DNA of 64,000 nucleotides from Pseudomonas sp. WN033 (GTDB lineage: Bacteria > Pseudomonadota > Gammaproteobacteria > Pseudomonadales > Pseudomonadaceae): NCBI GenBank assembly GCA_002287035.1, contig NSKG01000005.1, positions 310,001 to 374,000 of the forward strand, in the 5' to 3' direction. Position numbers and translations under genes: made by a program. The notes under the pieces were generated by a model. That model ran no database searches. It was not told where the DNA came from and saw nothing but the letters and a program-made list of their open reading frames with translations. This document shows positions 37,131 to 47,699 of this stretch, piece by piece. How positions within the stretch are numbered: position 1 is the stretch's first letter; each line of letters begins with the position of its first letter.

Positions 37131-37535
37131 GTGAGTTACGGCAGCCTGTTTGAACGCCTGGCCGGTGACGCCACGCAACGAGCCGATCTCGGTCACACGG
37201 ACGCCGTTGCGGCGTCCGTGTCCCGGCATCTGGCGCAGATGCTCAGCACCCGTGCCGGCAGCGTGCAGACCCTGCCCGACTACGGGCTGCCAGATCTCAA
37301 CGACATGCGCCTGTCCGTGCACGATGCTCTGCAACAGGCACGCACAGCCATCGAAGGCTTTATCGAGCGTTATGAACCGCGGCTGCGCAATGTACGTGTC
37401 ATTGCGCTGCCACGCAGTCACGACCCGCTGTGTCTGAGCTTCGCCATCGAAGGCCTGCTGGATGTCGCCGGCCAACGCCAGAAAGTCAGCTTCTCCGCCA
37501 GCCTCGACGGTAGCGGACAGGTCAGGGTCCAGTAA
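37131..37535 (+). CDS. tssE: T6SS baseplate protein TssE
   Basis: TssE is the gp25-like baseplate wedge protein. The 134-residue frame uses a GTG start (SYGSLFERLAGD). Conserved elements are LAQMLSTRAGSVQTLPDYGLPDL-type core (about 35-60), then IERYEPRLRNVRVI, matching gp25/TssE. The next gene is a PAAR gene rather than tssF, which is an unusual placement. The GTG follows tssC by 6 bp, suggesting translational coupling. Confidence 0.94.
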   Translation: MSYGSLFERLAGDATQRADLGHTDAVAASVSRHLAQMLSTRAGSVQTLPDYGLPDLNDMRLSVHDALQQARTAIEGFIERYEPRLRNVRVIALPRSHDPLCLSFAIEGLLDVAGQRQKVSFSASLDGSGQVRVQ

Positions 37536-37547
37536 AAGGAGTTACCC

Positions 37548-37820
37548 ATGTCAGGCAAACCCGCCGCACGCGTCGGCGACCTTACCAGTTGCCCGAAGAA
37601 GGGCCACGGCAACAATCCGATCAGCGCCGGCTCGCCGGATGTACTGATCGACGGCATGCCGGCAGCCCGAATGGGCGATCCAACCGGCTGCGGCAGCACC
37701 CTGGTCGGCGGCGTCAGCACCAGCGTAATGATCAATGGCAAGCCCGCCGCCGTGATCGGCAGCAGTGGCGACCATGGCAACACCGTTGTCCAGGGTTCAG
37801 GCAGCGTACTGATCGGATAG
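37548..37820 (+). CDS. PAAR domain spike-tip protein
   Basis: A 90-residue PAAR protein: KPAARVGDLTSCPKKGHGNN, VLIDGMPAARMGDPTGCGST and VMINGKPAAVIGSSGDHGN, with repeated xGKPAAxxG turns and His/Cys metal-site candidates. PAAR caps the VgrG spike and can carry effectors; this one has no C-terminal extension, so it is a plain tip. AAAGGAG lies upstream. It sits between tssE and tssF inside the baseplate block, and no other PAAR gene occurs in the locus. Confidence 0.93.
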   Translation: MSGKPAARVGDLTSCPKKGHGNNPISAGSPDVLIDGMPAARMGDPTGCGSTLVGGVSTSVMINGKPAAVIGSSGDHGNTVVQGSGSVLIG

Positions 37821-37845
37821 TTGTTCTCACTACAGGGATAGTTGC

Positions 37846-39636
37846 GTGTCATTCAACCACTACTACCAAAGCGAGCTGAGCGCGCTGCGCCAGATGGGCA
37901 AACGCTTTGCCGAGCGTAACCCGGCGCTGGCGCCGTTCCTCGGCCAGAGCGGCAAGGACCCGGATGTCGAGCGTCTGCTCGAAGGCTTTGCCTTTCTGAC
38001 CGGGCGTCTGCGGCAGAAGCTGGATGACGAACTGCCTGAACTGACGCACTCGCTGATGCATCTGCTGTGGCCCAACTATATGCGTCCACTGCCGGCCTTC
38101 AGCATGCTGCAGTTCGATCCGGTAAAGCGCGCAGGGCCAGCCGTCCGGGTGGCGCGCGACACGCCGGTCGAGTCAGTGCCCGTACAGGGGATCAACTGCC
38201 AGTTCCGCACCACCAGTGAGGTCGAGGTTCTGCCACTGCAATTGAGCCAGCTGGATTACTCGGTCAAGGGCGACGGCGCGCTGCTGAGCCTGAAGCTGTC
38301 GATGGTTTGTGACGGCAACCTGCAGGATCTGGCCCTGCGCCGCCTGCGCCTGCATCTTGCCGGTGAGCGCTATATCAGCCAGATGCTCTACCTGGGCCTG
38401 TTGCGGCATCTGGATGGTATCGAACTGGTCCTGCTCGACAAACAGGGCACGCCTCTGCCCTGGCATAAGGGCCCCACTGCCAGCACGCTGCGACTGGCCG
38501 CCGAACAGGTCCAGCCAACCGGGTTCGAGGATAATCAGGCCCTGATCCCCTACCCGCTCAACACCTTCAGCGGCTACCGCTATCTGCAGGAATACTTCGC
38601 CTTTGAAGACAAGTTCCTGTTCGTCGACATCAATGGCCTGGAGTGCCTTGGAGCCGCTGGCGAGGATGTGCTGCAACAGGCCGCGGGCCTGGAGCTGCGC
38701 TGCCATATCCGCAAAGCCGGCATCCAGCGAATCCGCCCGAGCAGCGACAATGTGCGCCTGTATTGCACCCCGGTGGTCAATCTTTTCAACCACGATGCCA
38801 CGCCAATACGCCTCGACGGACGTCAGGACCACTATCTGCTGCGCCCGGCCGAATACGCCAGTCACCAGTGCGGCGTCTACTCGGTCGAACGCGTCACCGG
38901 CTGGAAGCCTGGCGGCATGGGTTATGAGGACTATGTGCCTTTCGAGTCCTTCGAGCACGACCACAGTTTTGATGTCACCGAGCCCAAACCTCACTACAGC
39001 GTGCGTCAATCACCCTCGATCCAGGGCGATGGACTGGAGACCTATCTGAGCTTCGGGACGCGCAGCAGCGAACGACATGAGACGCTGTCAATCGAGTTGA
39101 TGTGCACCAACCAGAATCTGCCGAGTCAGCTTGGCATAGGTGATATCTGCCGGCTCAGCGAAGACACCCCCGACTATCTCAGTTTCCGCAATATCAGCAC
39201 GGTCACGCCCAGCTACGCACCACCGTTGGATAGTGACTTTCTGTGGAAGCTGATCAGCAACATGTCACTGAACTACCTGTCGCTGGCCAATGTCGAGGCA
39301 CTCAAGGTGATCCTCGAAACCTACGACCTGCCGCGTTACTACGACCAGCACGCGGCACGAGTCGGCCAGCGCCGGCTGGAAGGCCTGAAGAAGATTTCCC
39401 ACAGTCATGTAGACCGTCTGCACCACGGCCTGCCTGTTCGAGGCATCCGCACCGAGCTGCTGATCGATGGCGACAATTTTCTTGGCGAAGGCGATCTGTT
39501 CCTGTTCGCCTCGGTACTCGATCAATTCTTTGCACTGTATGCCAGCCTCAACTCGTTCCATGAGTTGCAGGTTTCAACCACCCAGGGAGAGCGGTATCAA
39601 TGGACACCACGCATGGGGCAACAGCCCCTGCTCTAA
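37846..39636 (+). CDS. tssF: T6SS baseplate protein TssF
   Basis: TssF with TssG forms the baseplate wedge around the VgrG hub. The 596-residue protein begins with a GTG (SFNHYYQSELSALRQMGKRF), then PALAPFLGQSGKDPDVERLLEGFAFL and LPELTHSLMHLLWPNYMRPLP, the standard TssF opening. The C-terminal part has LFASVLDQFFALYASLNSF. The 3' end overlaps tssG by 37 bp, indicating coupled expression. Length is normal. Confidence 0.96.
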   Translation: MSFNHYYQSELSALRQMGKRFAERNPALAPFLGQSGKDPDVERLLEGFAFLTGRLRQKLDDELPELTHSLMHLLWPNYMRPLPAFSMLQFDPVKRAGPAVRVARDTPVESVPVQGINCQFRTTSEVEVLPLQLSQLDYSVKGDGALLSLKLSMVCDGNLQDLALRRLRLHLAGERYISQMLYLGLLRHLDGIELVLLDKQGTPLPWHKGPTASTLRLAAEQVQPTGFEDNQALIPYPLNTFSGYRYLQEYFAFEDKFLFVDINGLECLGAAGEDVLQQAAGLELRCHIRKAGIQRIRPSSDNVRLYCTPVVNLFNHDATPIRLDGRQDHYLLRPAEYASHQCGVYSVERVTGWKPGGMGYEDYVPFESFEHDHSFDVTEPKPHYSVRQSPSIQGDGLETYLSFGTRSSERHETLSIELMCTNQNLPSQLGIGDICRLSEDTPDYLSFRNISTVTPSYAPPLDSDFLWKLISNMSLNYLSLANVEALKVILETYDLPRYYDQHAARVGQRRLEGLKKISHSHVDRLHHGLPVRGIRTELLIDGDNFLGEGDLFLFASVLDQFFALYASLNSFHELQVSTTQGERYQWTPRMGQQPLL

Positions 39637-40607
39637 GCCGGCTAGGTCGCAGCATCCGCGAGTACAGCCTGTTTCAGGGTGTTTTGCTGGTACTGCAAAG
39701 GCTGCGTGAAGAATACCCGCAGTTGACCGACGACGCCCTGTACGAACGCCTGGAATTCCAGGCCAACCCGAGCATGGGGTTTCCCGGCACGGATATAGAG
39801 CAGGTGGAATTCTTCCATGAGCAGGGGGAGTTGCGCGCACGGATACGCGTCAATGTGCTCGGCCTGTTCGGTTCCAGTTCGCCTTTACCTGCGTTCTACA
39901 GCGAGCAGGCGTTGGGCGACAGCCTGACTGGCAACCCGACCCGGGACTTTCTCGACCTGTTCAACAACCGGCTGCAACGCCTGATACTGCCGATCTGGCG
40001 CAAGTATCGCTATCATCGCCGCTTCAGCGAAGGCGCCGACGACGGGTTCTCCGCCCAGTTGTTCGCCCTGATCGGTCTGGGCTACCCGGCACTGCGCAGC
40101 TCAAATGAGCTGAACTGGAAGCGACTGCTGCCCTATCTCGGCCTGCTCAGCATGCGCGCCCAGTCCGCCGCGCTGGTCTCGGCCGTATTGCGTTACTACT
40201 TCAAACACGCGGCGCTGCACATCGAACAGTGCGTCGAACGGCAGGTTGAGATTCTGCCCGAACAACGCAACCGCCTGGGTCTGGCCAACAGCCAGTTGGG
40301 TAGCAGCCTGGTACTGGGCGACAGCGTGCGTGATCGCAGCGGCAAATTCCGCATCCACATTCGCGAACTCGACTGGGACCGCTTCCACGATTTTCTGCCC
40401 ACCGGCAGTGCCTATCAGCCGCTGCTGGCCCTGGTGCGCTTCAGTCTGCGCAACCCGCTGGCCTATGACATCCGTCTGCAACTGCGCAAGGAAGAAATCC
40501 GCGAGCTTCACCTGGGACGCAACAATCACTGCCGGCTGGGCTGGACCAGCTGGATTGGCCAACGTGACAGCGACGCTGAAGTCACCCTGGCCGGACGAAC
40601 TCATTAA
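39600..40607 (+). CDS. tssG: T6SS baseplate protein TssG
   Basis: The 335-residue protein has the TssG pattern: SIREYSLFQGVLLVLQRL, FRANPSMGFPGTDI-like core (FQANPSMGFPGTDIEQVEFF), LGLFGSSSPLPAFYSEQ, and HCRLGWTSWIG near the C-terminus (RNNHCRLGWTSW). It starts inside tssF (37-bp overlap). It recruits to the TssE-TssF wedge. clpV follows 6-12 bp downstream. Confidence 0.95.
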   Translation: MDTTHGATAPALSRLGRSIREYSLFQGVLLVLQRLREEYPQLTDDALYERLEFQANPSMGFPGTDIEQVEFFHEQGELRARIRVNVLGLFGSSSPLPAFYSEQALGDSLTGNPTRDFLDLFNNRLQRLILPIWRKYRYHRRFSEGADDGFSAQLFALIGLGYPALRSSNELNWKRLLPYLGLLSMRAQSAALVSAVLRYYFKHAALHIEQCVERQVEILPEQRNRLGLANSQLGSSLVLGDSVRDRSGKFRIHIRELDWDRFHDFLPTGSAYQPLLALVRFSLRNPLAYDIRLQLRKEEIRELHLGRNNHCRLGWTSWIGQRDSDAEVTLAGRTH

Positions 40608-40619
40608 GGACTGATGAAC

Positions 40620-43250
40620 ATGATCAATGTAGATATCCAAAAACTGGTACAGGCTCTGGACGTGGACAGTCGCCGCGATCTGGAAGCCGCCGCCGAACGC
40701 TGCGTCATGCGTGCGGCCAGCAAGGTCCAGATCGAAGACCTGCTGCTGGTGCTGCTTGAGCGGCCCAACAGTCTGCTGAACAAGGCGCTGCTGGACGCCG
40801 GAGCCGATATCGACAGTTTCCGTACACTGCTGCAGCCCCGCGGGGATGGTGATGGTAGCCGCAGCCCGGCGTTTGCCAGCGAACTGGTGCAATGGCTCCA
40901 GGATGCCCTGCTGGTAGCCAATCTGGAGCTGGGTCAAACCCACATTGATCAGGCTGCCCTGCTGCTTGGCCTGCTGCGCAACCCGATTCGCTACGCTGGC
41001 AGCCGCTATCAGCCGATGCTCGACAGTATCCATACTGAGCGTTTGAGCGACTACGCCCAGTCCGGACAATCCACGGGCAACGCCCAGGCAGCGACTGCCG
41101 ACTCGGCCCTGAGCCGCTTCACCCACAACATTACCGCTCAGGCCCGGGACGGCAAGCTGGACCCGGTCCTGTGCCGCGACCAGGCGCTGCGCCAGATGAT
41201 TGATATCCTCGCCCGGCGGCGCAAGAACAACCCCATCGTGGTTGGCGAGGCCGGTGTTGGCAAAACCGCCATCGTTGAAGGACTGGCCCTGCGCATCGCC
41301 GCAGGCGAGGTCCCCGAGTCGCTGCGCGATGTCGAGCTGCTGTCGCTGGATCTGGGCCTGTTACAGGCCGGCGCCAGTATCAAGGGGGAATTTGAACGCC
41401 GCCTGCAAGGCGTGATTGATGAGGTCAAGGCAGCCGCCAAGCCGATCATCCTGTTCATCGACGAAGCCCACACCCTGATCGGCGCCGGCGGCCAGGCTGG
41501 TGGTTCTGATGCCGCCAACTTGCTCAAGCCGGCACTGGCACGGGGTGAGCTGCGTACCATCGCCGCCACCACCTGGAGCGAATACAAGAAGTACTTTGAA
41601 AAGGACCCAGCCTTGGCCCGGCGCTTTCAGCCGGTACAGTTGCACGAGCCTACCACCAGCGAGGCCGTTACTATTCTGCGTGGACTGGCCCCGCTGTACG
41701 AGCGTAGTCATGGCGTCTATCTGCGTGACGATGCCGTCGTCGCTGCCGCCGAGCTGTCGGCCCGTTACCTGGCTGGGCGCCAGTTGCCCGACAAGGCCGT
41801 CGACGTACTGGATACCGCCTGCGCCCGCGTACGTATCAGCCTGGCCTCCGCCCCGGAAGCCATCGAGCGCTTGCGCGGCGAAATTGCCGAAGGCGAGCGT
41901 CAATTACAGGCTCAGCAGCGCGACCACCAGGCCGGCCTGGAGCTGGACAACCTGTTGTTGACCCAACTGCAGGAACGCCTGGAGCAGGCCCGGGATGAAC
42001 TGCTGAGCCTGGAGCAGAGCTGGAATCAACAGCGCGAGCGGGCCACCCGGCTGCTGACCCTGCGCCAGCAATGTGCCGAGCTGCGTCTGAGCCAGACTGA
42101 AGCCAACGAACCCGACACCGATGGCGACCTACCCGACAACCAAATGCCTGATAGCACCACTGATCTGGCCGCACTCGAAGCCGAGCTGGCGAGTCTGCAG
42201 GGTGAGTTGCAGGCGGTTCCAGGCCCGGCGCGTCTGGTCAGCCATGAAGTCTGCCCGCGGCTGGTCGCCGAAGTGATCAGCCACTGGACCGGTGTACCCG
42301 TTGAGCAATTGGCCCGCGAGCACAACAACAAGGTCGCCGGATTTGCCGCTGAGCTGCGCCGCCGGGTGCGTGGCCAGGAACAGGCTGTAGTGGCGCTTGA
42401 TCGCGCCATGCGGGCAGCCGCGGCCGGTCTTAACAATCCGGATGCACCCGCCGGGGTGTTTCTGCTGGTAGGTCCAAGTGGCGTCGGCAAGACCGAAACC
42501 GCCCTCGCCCTGGCCGACCTGCTGTACGGTGGCGAGCGTTTCCTGACTACCATCAACATGTCCGAATTCCAGGAAAAGCACAGCGTTTCCCGGTTGCTTG
42601 GCGCACCTCCCGGATACGTCGGCTATGGCGAGGGCGGCATGCTTACCGAGGCGGTACGCCAGAAGCCCTACTCGGTGATTCTGCTCGATGAGATCGAAAA
42701 AGCAGACCCGGACGTACTTAATGTGTTCTACCAGATCTTCGACAAGGGTGTGGCCAACGATGGCGAGGGACGCGAAATCAACTTCCGCAACACCCTGATC
42801 CTGATGACCTCGAACCTGGCCAGCGAACAGATCAGCCAGCTGTGCGCCCAGGGCCAGCGACCGGCCGCTGAAGACCTGGAACAAGCCATCCGCCCAACCT
42901 TGATCCGCCACTTCAAACCGGCGTTGCTGGCGCGTATGCGCGTGGTGCCCTACTACCCGGTCGACGGCGACGTATTGCGCGAACTGGTAAGCCTCAAGCT
43001 CGAGCGCTTCGCCAATCGCCTGCAACGTCGCCAACTGGGTTTCAGCCACTGCCCAGCCCTGATCGAGCATTTCGTCGAACGCTGCCACTACGGTGACAGC
43101 GGTGCCCGTCTGATCGATCACCTGATAGATCAACAGTTGCAGCCGCAGATCGTCGACCAGTTACTGGATGCCATGGCTAGCGGCAGTACGCTCCGTCACG
43201 TGCATGCCACTCTCAACGGCGAAGGGGCTCTGGTCTGTGAGTTCGCTTAA
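40620..43250 (+). CDS. clpV: T6SS AAA+ unfoldase ClpV (TssH)
   Basis: ClpV disassembles contracted TssB/TssC sheaths for recycling. The 876-residue protein has the N-terminal helical domain ([20 protein letters not shown]), Walker A1 [12 protein letters not shown] (about 209), [11 protein letters not shown], a coiled-coil middle domain near 410-510, and Walker A2 [20 protein letters not shown] (about 618), with [13 protein letters not shown] in the second domain. I use the second ATG (40620), which is 9 bp after AAGGA; the first ATG (40614) would add two residues. The gene overlaps the following regulator start by 14 bp. Confidence 0.96.
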   Translation: MINVDIQKLVQALDVDSRRDLEAAAERCVMRAASKVQIEDLLLVLLERPNSLLNKALLDAGADIDSFRTLLQPRGDGDGSRSPAFASELVQWLQDALLVANLELGQTHIDQAALLLGLLRNPIRYAGSRYQPMLDSIHTERLSDYAQSGQSTGNAQAATADSALSRFTHNITAQARDGKLDPVLCRDQALRQMIDILARRRKNNPIVVGEAGVGKTAIVEGLALRIAAGEVPESLRDVELLSLDLGLLQAGASIKGEFERRLQGVIDEVKAAAKPIILFIDEAHTLIGAGGQAGGSDAANLLKPALARGELRTIAATTWSEYKKYFEKDPALARRFQPVQLHEPTTSEAVTILRGLAPLYERSHGVYLRDDAVVAAAELSARYLAGRQLPDKAVDVLDTACARVRISLASAPEAIERLRGEIAEGERQLQAQQRDHQAGLELDNLLLTQLQERLEQARDELLSLEQSWNQQRERATRLLTLRQQCAELRLSQTEANEPDTDGDLPDNQMPDSTTDLAALEAELASLQGELQAVPGPARLVSHEVCPRLVAEVISHWTGVPVEQLAREHNNKVAGFAAELRRRVRGQEQAVVALDRAMRAAAAGLNNPDAPAGVFLLVGPSGVGKTETALALADLLYGGERFLTTINMSEFQEKHSVSRLLGAPPGYVGYGEGGMLTEAVRQKPYSVILLDEIEKADPDVLNVFYQIFDKGVANDGEGREINFRNTLILMTSNLASEQISQLCAQGQRPAAEDLEQAIRPTLIRHFKPALLARMRVVPYYPVDGDVLRELVSLKLERFANRLQRRQLGFSHCPALIEHFVERCHYGDSGARLIDHLIDQQLQPQIVDQLLDAMASGSTLRHVHATLNGEGALVCEFA

Positions 43251-44808
43251 ACTGCCTGCCCTGTTCGACCGGCTGACGCACCCGCTGCATTATGCCGAAG
43301 ACCTGCTCGCACGCTTCACCGCGCTGGCTGGCAGTCGGGGCAGTCGTCAGCTGCAGGAACGTTTGGTCGAAGCCGCCAGCAGCCTGACCGGCTGTCCGCT
43401 GGGCCAACTGTTCCTGCTCGATGCCACTCATACCCAGTTAATCCTGGCCGCCGAATGGCTCGACGGCCAGCCGCACAGCCGCGAAGCAGACACCGTATCG
43501 AGCGACTACAACGACCAGCAACTGCTGCAGTACTGCCTGTGCCAGAACCAGGTGCTGTACCTCGCTCAGCTCGACAACAGCCTGTACGCCACCCCGTTCC
43601 TGCCGGCCACCAACGCGGATTGGCGCAGCCTGCTGTGCCTACCCCTGCACGACGACCAGCAACATGTTGCCGGGCTGCTACTGCTGGCCAGCCACGAGGC
43701 TCTGGAACTTCATGGCTATGCCGACTCCCTGCAATTGCTTGGTAACTTCGCTCTGCATCAACTGCATCTGCTGCAACAAGTACAGCAAGGCCAAAGCTCC
43801 ACCACCGAAGTGCGCGAACCTGCGCCAAACTATCCGCGTGGCTATGGCCTGATCGGCGACAGCCCAGCCATGCAGGCGGTTTACCAGTTGATCGGCAAGG
43901 TCCTGCACAACCCGGTCACCGTCCTGCTGACCGGCGAAACCGGCACCGGCAAGGAACTGGTCGCCCGCGCCATCCACGACTATGGCTCTCGCCGCACCCA
44001 GCCATTCATCGCCCAGAACTGCGCCGCGCTCCCGGAAAACCTGCTGGAAAGCGAACTGTTCGGCTACCGCAAAGGGGCATTCACCGGCGCCGACAAAGAC
44101 CACCGGGGCCTGATCGATAGCGCCGATGGCGGCACCCTGTTTCTCGATGAAATCGGCGACATGCCACTGGCCCTTCAGGCCAAACTACTGCGCGTACTAC
44201 AGGAGGGCGAAGTACGGCCACTGGGCAGCAGCGACACTCACATGGTTGATGTGCGCATCATCGCCGCCACCCATCAGGATCTGCAGGCTCAGGTGCGTGA
44301 TGGCCAGTTCCGCGAAGACCTGTACTACCGCCTGACCCACTTCCCCATTGAGCTGCCACCGCTGCGCGAACGTGGAGAAGACATTCGCATACTGGCTATG
44401 CATTTCGCCGATGAAGCCTGCTGCTTCCTGCAGCGCGAAATCTGTCGCTGGTCCGACAGCGCCCTTGAGCATCTTGCCGGTTACAGTTTCCCCGGCAACG
44501 TACGCGAGCTCAAGGGACTGATTGCCCGTGCCCTGCTGCTGTGCGACGGCAACCTGCTGTTACCCGAACACTTCAACCTGCCGGAAACCATCAGCCAGCC
44601 CAACGGCCTGAGCTTGCGTGAGCGTATGGAGCGTGTGGAGCGCAACCTGTTGCTCGACTGCCTGCTGCGTAACCAAGGCAACCAGACCAGTGCCGCCAGC
44701 GAACTCGGGCTACCGCGCCGCACTCTGCTGTATCGCATGCAGCGACTCAACATCAGTCCGTCTGATCTGAAATCCAGGGAGAGGAACCATGTTCAACCCG
44801 GCCAATGA
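43237..44808 (+). CDS. sfa2: Sigma-54-dependent T6SS transcriptional activator (Sfa2/VasH-like)
   Basis: An enhancer-binding protein of 523 residues from a GTG start ([15 protein letters not shown]). A GAF-like sensory domain (about 40-190) is followed by a AAA+ domain with Walker [15 protein letters not shown] (about 234), the sigma-54 contact loop GAFTGA (about 280), [16 protein letters not shown] and a C-terminal Fis-type HTH ([20 protein letters not shown]). It should drive sigma-54 promoters of T6SS genes such as hcp or vgrG elsewhere and perhaps this operon. It overlaps clpV by 14 bp and vgrG by 20 bp. Confidence 0.94.
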   Translation: MSSLKLPALFDRLTHPLHYAEDLLARFTALAGSRGSRQLQERLVEAASSLTGCPLGQLFLLDATHTQLILAAEWLDGQPHSREADTVSSDYNDQQLLQYCLCQNQVLYLAQLDNSLYATPFLPATNADWRSLLCLPLHDDQQHVAGLLLLASHEALELHGYADSLQLLGNFALHQLHLLQQVQQGQSSTTEVREPAPNYPRGYGLIGDSPAMQAVYQLIGKVLHNPVTVLLTGETGTGKELVARAIHDYGSRRTQPFIAQNCAALPENLLESELFGYRKGAFTGADKDHRGLIDSADGGTLFLDEIGDMPLALQAKLLRVLQEGEVRPLGSSDTHMVDVRIIAATHQDLQAQVRDGQFREDLYYRLTHFPIELPPLRERGEDIRILAMHFADEACCFLQREICRWSDSALEHLAGYSFPGNVRELKGLIARALLLCDGNLLLPEHFNLPETISQPNGLSLRERMERVERNLLLDCLLRNQGNQTSAASELGLPRRTLLYRMQRLNISPSDLKSRERNHVQPGQ

Positions 44809-46870
44809 AGCCCATTTCAGCCTGACCCTCGACGGCCTCGACCACGACTTCAAAGTGCTGGCTTTCAATGCCCGCGAGGCCATCAGCCAGTGCTACCGCA
44901 TCGAGCTGCAACTGGTCAGCGAACAGCCCGACATCGACCTCGAAGCCCTGTTGCAGCACAGCGCCTGGCTGGACCTGGGCAACGGCAGCGGCCTGCACGG
45001 GCTGATCCACCACGCCGCCGTCAGCGAATCCGGCCAACGCCTGACCCGCTACCAGCTGGAACTGGTACCGCACCTGCACTACCTCGGCCTGCGCCACAAC
45101 CAGCGCATCTTCCAGCACCTGAGCGTGCCCGAGATCATCGCCCAGATCCTGCCTGAACACGGCATCCAGTCCGACGCCTGGCAGTTCCAGCTCGGCAGCG
45201 ACTACCCGGCCCGCGAGTACTGCACCCAATACGACGAAAGCGACCTGCACTTCATCCAGCGCCTGTGTGAGGAAGAAGGCATCCACTACCACTTCCGCCA
45301 CAGCCCGGACGGCCACCTGCTGGTGTTCGGTGACGACCAGACCGGCTTCCCGCGCCTTGAACCAACCGGGTTCGACCAGGGCAACGGCCTGGTCGCCGAC
45401 GACCCGGTAGTCAAACGCTTCGGCCTGCGCCTGGAAACCCGCAGCAGCCGGGTCAGCCGCCGCGACTACGACCATCAGAAAGCCCGCCTGCTGCTCGAAA
45501 GCGAAGCCCGCAGCGAGCAGCTGCCGGACCTGGAAGACTACGACTACCCCGGCCGCTTCAGCGACCGCGAGCGCGGCAAACAGCTGGCCCGCCGCGCCCT
45601 CGAGCGCCACCGCAGCGACTACCGCCAGGCCACTGGCGACAGCGACCAGCCGAGCCTGCGCAGCGGCCACTTCCTCGAACTCGAAGGCCACCCCACCCAG
45701 AGCTGGAACGACCTCTGGCTGATCACTGATATTCACCACCAGGGCAAACAACCCCAGGTGCTGGAAGAGTCGATTACCAGTGACAGCGATGACGATGACG
45801 ACTTCACCCAAGGCTACCGCAACCACTTCACCGCCAGCCCCTGGGACAGCGCCTGGCGCCCGGCCCTGAACCACCCCAAACCCAAGGTCCTCGGCCAACA
45901 GACCGCCGTGGTCACCGGCCCGGAAGGTGAAGAAATCCACTGCGACAGCGAAGGCCGGATCAAGGTCCAGTTCCACTGGGACCGCGAAGGCCAGGCCGAC
46001 GCCAACACCAGCTGCTGGCTACGGGTAGCCAGCAGCTGGGCCGGCAACGGCTGGGGCGCCGTGACCATCCCCCGCATCGGCATGGAAGTACTGGTCAGCT
46101 TCCTCGAAGGCGACCCCGACCAACCGCTGGTCTCCGGCTGCCTGTACAACAGCGCCCACCCGGTGCCCTATGAGCTGCCCGAACACAAAACCCGCAGCCT
46201 GTTCAAAAGCCTCTCCAGCCCTGGCGGCAACGGCTTCAACGAACTGCGGATCGAAGACAAGGCCGGCCAAGAACAGATCTTCATCCACGCTCAGCGCGAC
46301 TGGGACCAGGACATTGAACACGACCAGCGCATCCGCGTCGGCCATGAACGCCACGAACGCATCGAAGCCAACCGCTACAGCGAAAACCTGGCCGAAGAAC
46401 ACCACACCACCCACGCCGATAGAAAGACCGAGATCAAGGCCGATGATCACCTGACCGTGGCCAGCAGTCAGCACGTCAAGCTGGGGCAGGGGCAGTTCAT
46501 CGACAGCGGCCGGGAGATTCACTATTACGCTGGCGACAAGGTGGTCATCGACGCTGGCATTGAGCTGACCGCCAGCGGCGGCGGCTCCTTCCTCAAACTC
46601 GACCCCAGTGGCGTGACCCTGAGCGGGCCGGGTATTCGGATCAACTCTGGTGGTGCGGCTGGACGGGGTTCGGGAATCGGCATACTGCGGCCAAGCACCC
46701 CAGGAGCCGTCGAGCAGGTTATGTATGGCACCGCAATACTGGCAGTCCAACCCAACAACCTTTCCCGCCTGACAGCAGCAGCCAGAGATAACCTGCTACT
46801 GGCCAGCCAATGTCATCGCCAGCCAGATGGCCACTGCCCATTGGAGGCTTGCCCATGCCGGAGCGCTTGA
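44789..46870 (+). CDS. vgrG: T6SS spike protein VgrG (TssI)
   Basis: The 693-residue protein has gp27-like ([17 protein letters not shown]) and gp5-like parts with [62 protein letters not shown]2345-like beta-helix repeats follow, and the protein ends in a Cys-rich tail ([16 protein letters not shown]). It trimerises to puncture target cells and carries cargo. No catalytic extension is seen. Composition shifts near base 46420: upstream codons are overwhelmingly C/G-ending, downstream ones are not. The start is 20 bp inside the activator gene, with GGGAGAGG ahead of it. Confidence 0.95.
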   Translation: MFNPANEAHFSLTLDGLDHDFKVLAFNAREAISQCYRIELQLVSEQPDIDLEALLQHSAWLDLGNGSGLHGLIHHAAVSESGQRLTRYQLELVPHLHYLGLRHNQRIFQHLSVPEIIAQILPEHGIQSDAWQFQLGSDYPAREYCTQYDESDLHFIQRLCEEEGIHYHFRHSPDGHLLVFGDDQTGFPRLEPTGFDQGNGLVADDPVVKRFGLRLETRSSRVSRRDYDHQKARLLLESEARSEQLPDLEDYDYPGRFSDRERGKQLARRALERHRSDYRQATGDSDQPSLRSGHFLELEGHPTQSWNDLWLITDIHHQGKQPQVLEESITSDSDDDDDFTQGYRNHFTASPWDSAWRPALNHPKPKVLGQQTAVVTGPEGEEIHCDSEGRIKVQFHWDREGQADANTSCWLRVASSWAGNGWGAVTIPRIGMEVLVSFLEGDPDQPLVSGCLYNSAHPVPYELPEHKTRSLFKSLSSPGGNGFNELRIEDKAGQEQIFIHAQRDWDQDIEHDQRIRVGHERHERIEANRYSENLAEEHHTTHADRKTEIKADDHLTVASSQHVKLGQGQFIDSGREIHYYAGDKVVIDAGIELTASGGGSFLKLDPSGVTLSGPGIRINSGGAAGRGSGIGILRPSTPGAVEQVMYGTAILAVQPNNLSRLTAAARDNLLLASQCHRQPDGHCPLEACPCRSA

Positions 46871-47697
46871 ACATACAGCGAGCTATGGCTCCCGGCTATT
46901 CGGATGACTGCTACCTGTTGCTTGATGGCTTGGCTATGGATGTACCCGTTACGGCTTTCTCTCTCGATGAGCATCCACAGATCGAACCACTGTTTCGTGG
47001 TACCCGGCACTCGGAAGTCATCGAAGCCAGCCCCTGGCTGGTCAAACCCATGGCTGGTGGACAGCTGCTGAGTTCTCCCGAAGTCTGGCAAATGCATGGA
47101 GTGGTGCTGTATTCAGCAGTTGGCAAAGACACCCTCGCACAGCATCTGCGTAGCCTGATCAGTGTCCGCCTGCCATCCCAGCAATTGGCTTACTGCCGCT
47201 TTTACGCTCCAGAGTGGACCGCCCGACTGTTCAACTCCATGCACCCTGAGGATTTTCAAGCTTGGTCAGGGCCCATCTCGCAATGGTTGATCCATAACGA
47301 TGATTCGTGGACAGCCTACACCTGCGACAGCACCGGACAGCCAAAGGATGTAAATGACGAAGGTTGGTACATGCTACGTGAGGAACAACTGGCGCAGTGG
47401 CAAGCCGAAGAACAGCAACGTTTCATTGACCGTGCTATGCATCATCTCGGCTGCAAGTCATACCAGGCAGATTTCACCACCCAGCGCGAGCGCATAACCA
47501 GTCTGATCCAGCAGGCCCAGAACTATGGGTTCACACTTGAACATCAGACTCTGCAATACCTGGAACTGGCCTGGCGCTTCCCGCATGAACTCAGCGCTCA
47601 GCAATGGACAGACTATCTGGCTGACCACCGCCACACCGCTGACCAACGTCTACAAGTTGCAGAGCAGCAACTATTTGGCTTGAACAAGGACGTCTAA
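46855..47697 (+). CDS. DUF4123 T6SS effector adaptor (Tap/TEC-like)
   Basis: About 280 residues; the ATG at 46855 is preferred (GGAG about 9 bp upstream) although the frame is open further 5'. The N-terminal part has [30 protein letters not shown] and the DUF4123 pattern with [20 protein letters not shown] and [18 protein letters not shown]; the C-terminal half is helical. DUF4123 proteins load a cognate effector onto a VgrG. Its position between vgrG (16-bp overlap) and the LysM protein (2-bp gap) strongly suggests it chaperones that protein. Confidence 0.88.
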   Translation: MPERLNIQRAMAPGYSDDCYLLLDGLAMDVPVTAFSLDEHPQIEPLFRGTRHSEVIEASPWLVKPMAGGQLLSSPEVWQMHGVVLYSAVGKDTLAQHLRSLISVRLPSQQLAYCRFYAPEWTARLFNSMHPEDFQAWSGPISQWLIHNDDSWTAYTCDSTGQPKDVNDEGWYMLREEQLAQWQAEEQQRFIDRAMHHLGCKSYQADFTTQRERITSLIQQAQNYGFTLEHQTLQYLELAWRFPHELSAQQWTDYLADHRHTADQRLQVAEQQLFGLNKDV

Positions 47698-47699
47698 CC

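Noticed and set aside
44753..45976. A 407-residue open frame on the minus strand opposite vgrG
   Set aside because: It arises from the extreme C-ending codon use of vgrG; the product is hydrophobic low-complexity sequence with no domain.
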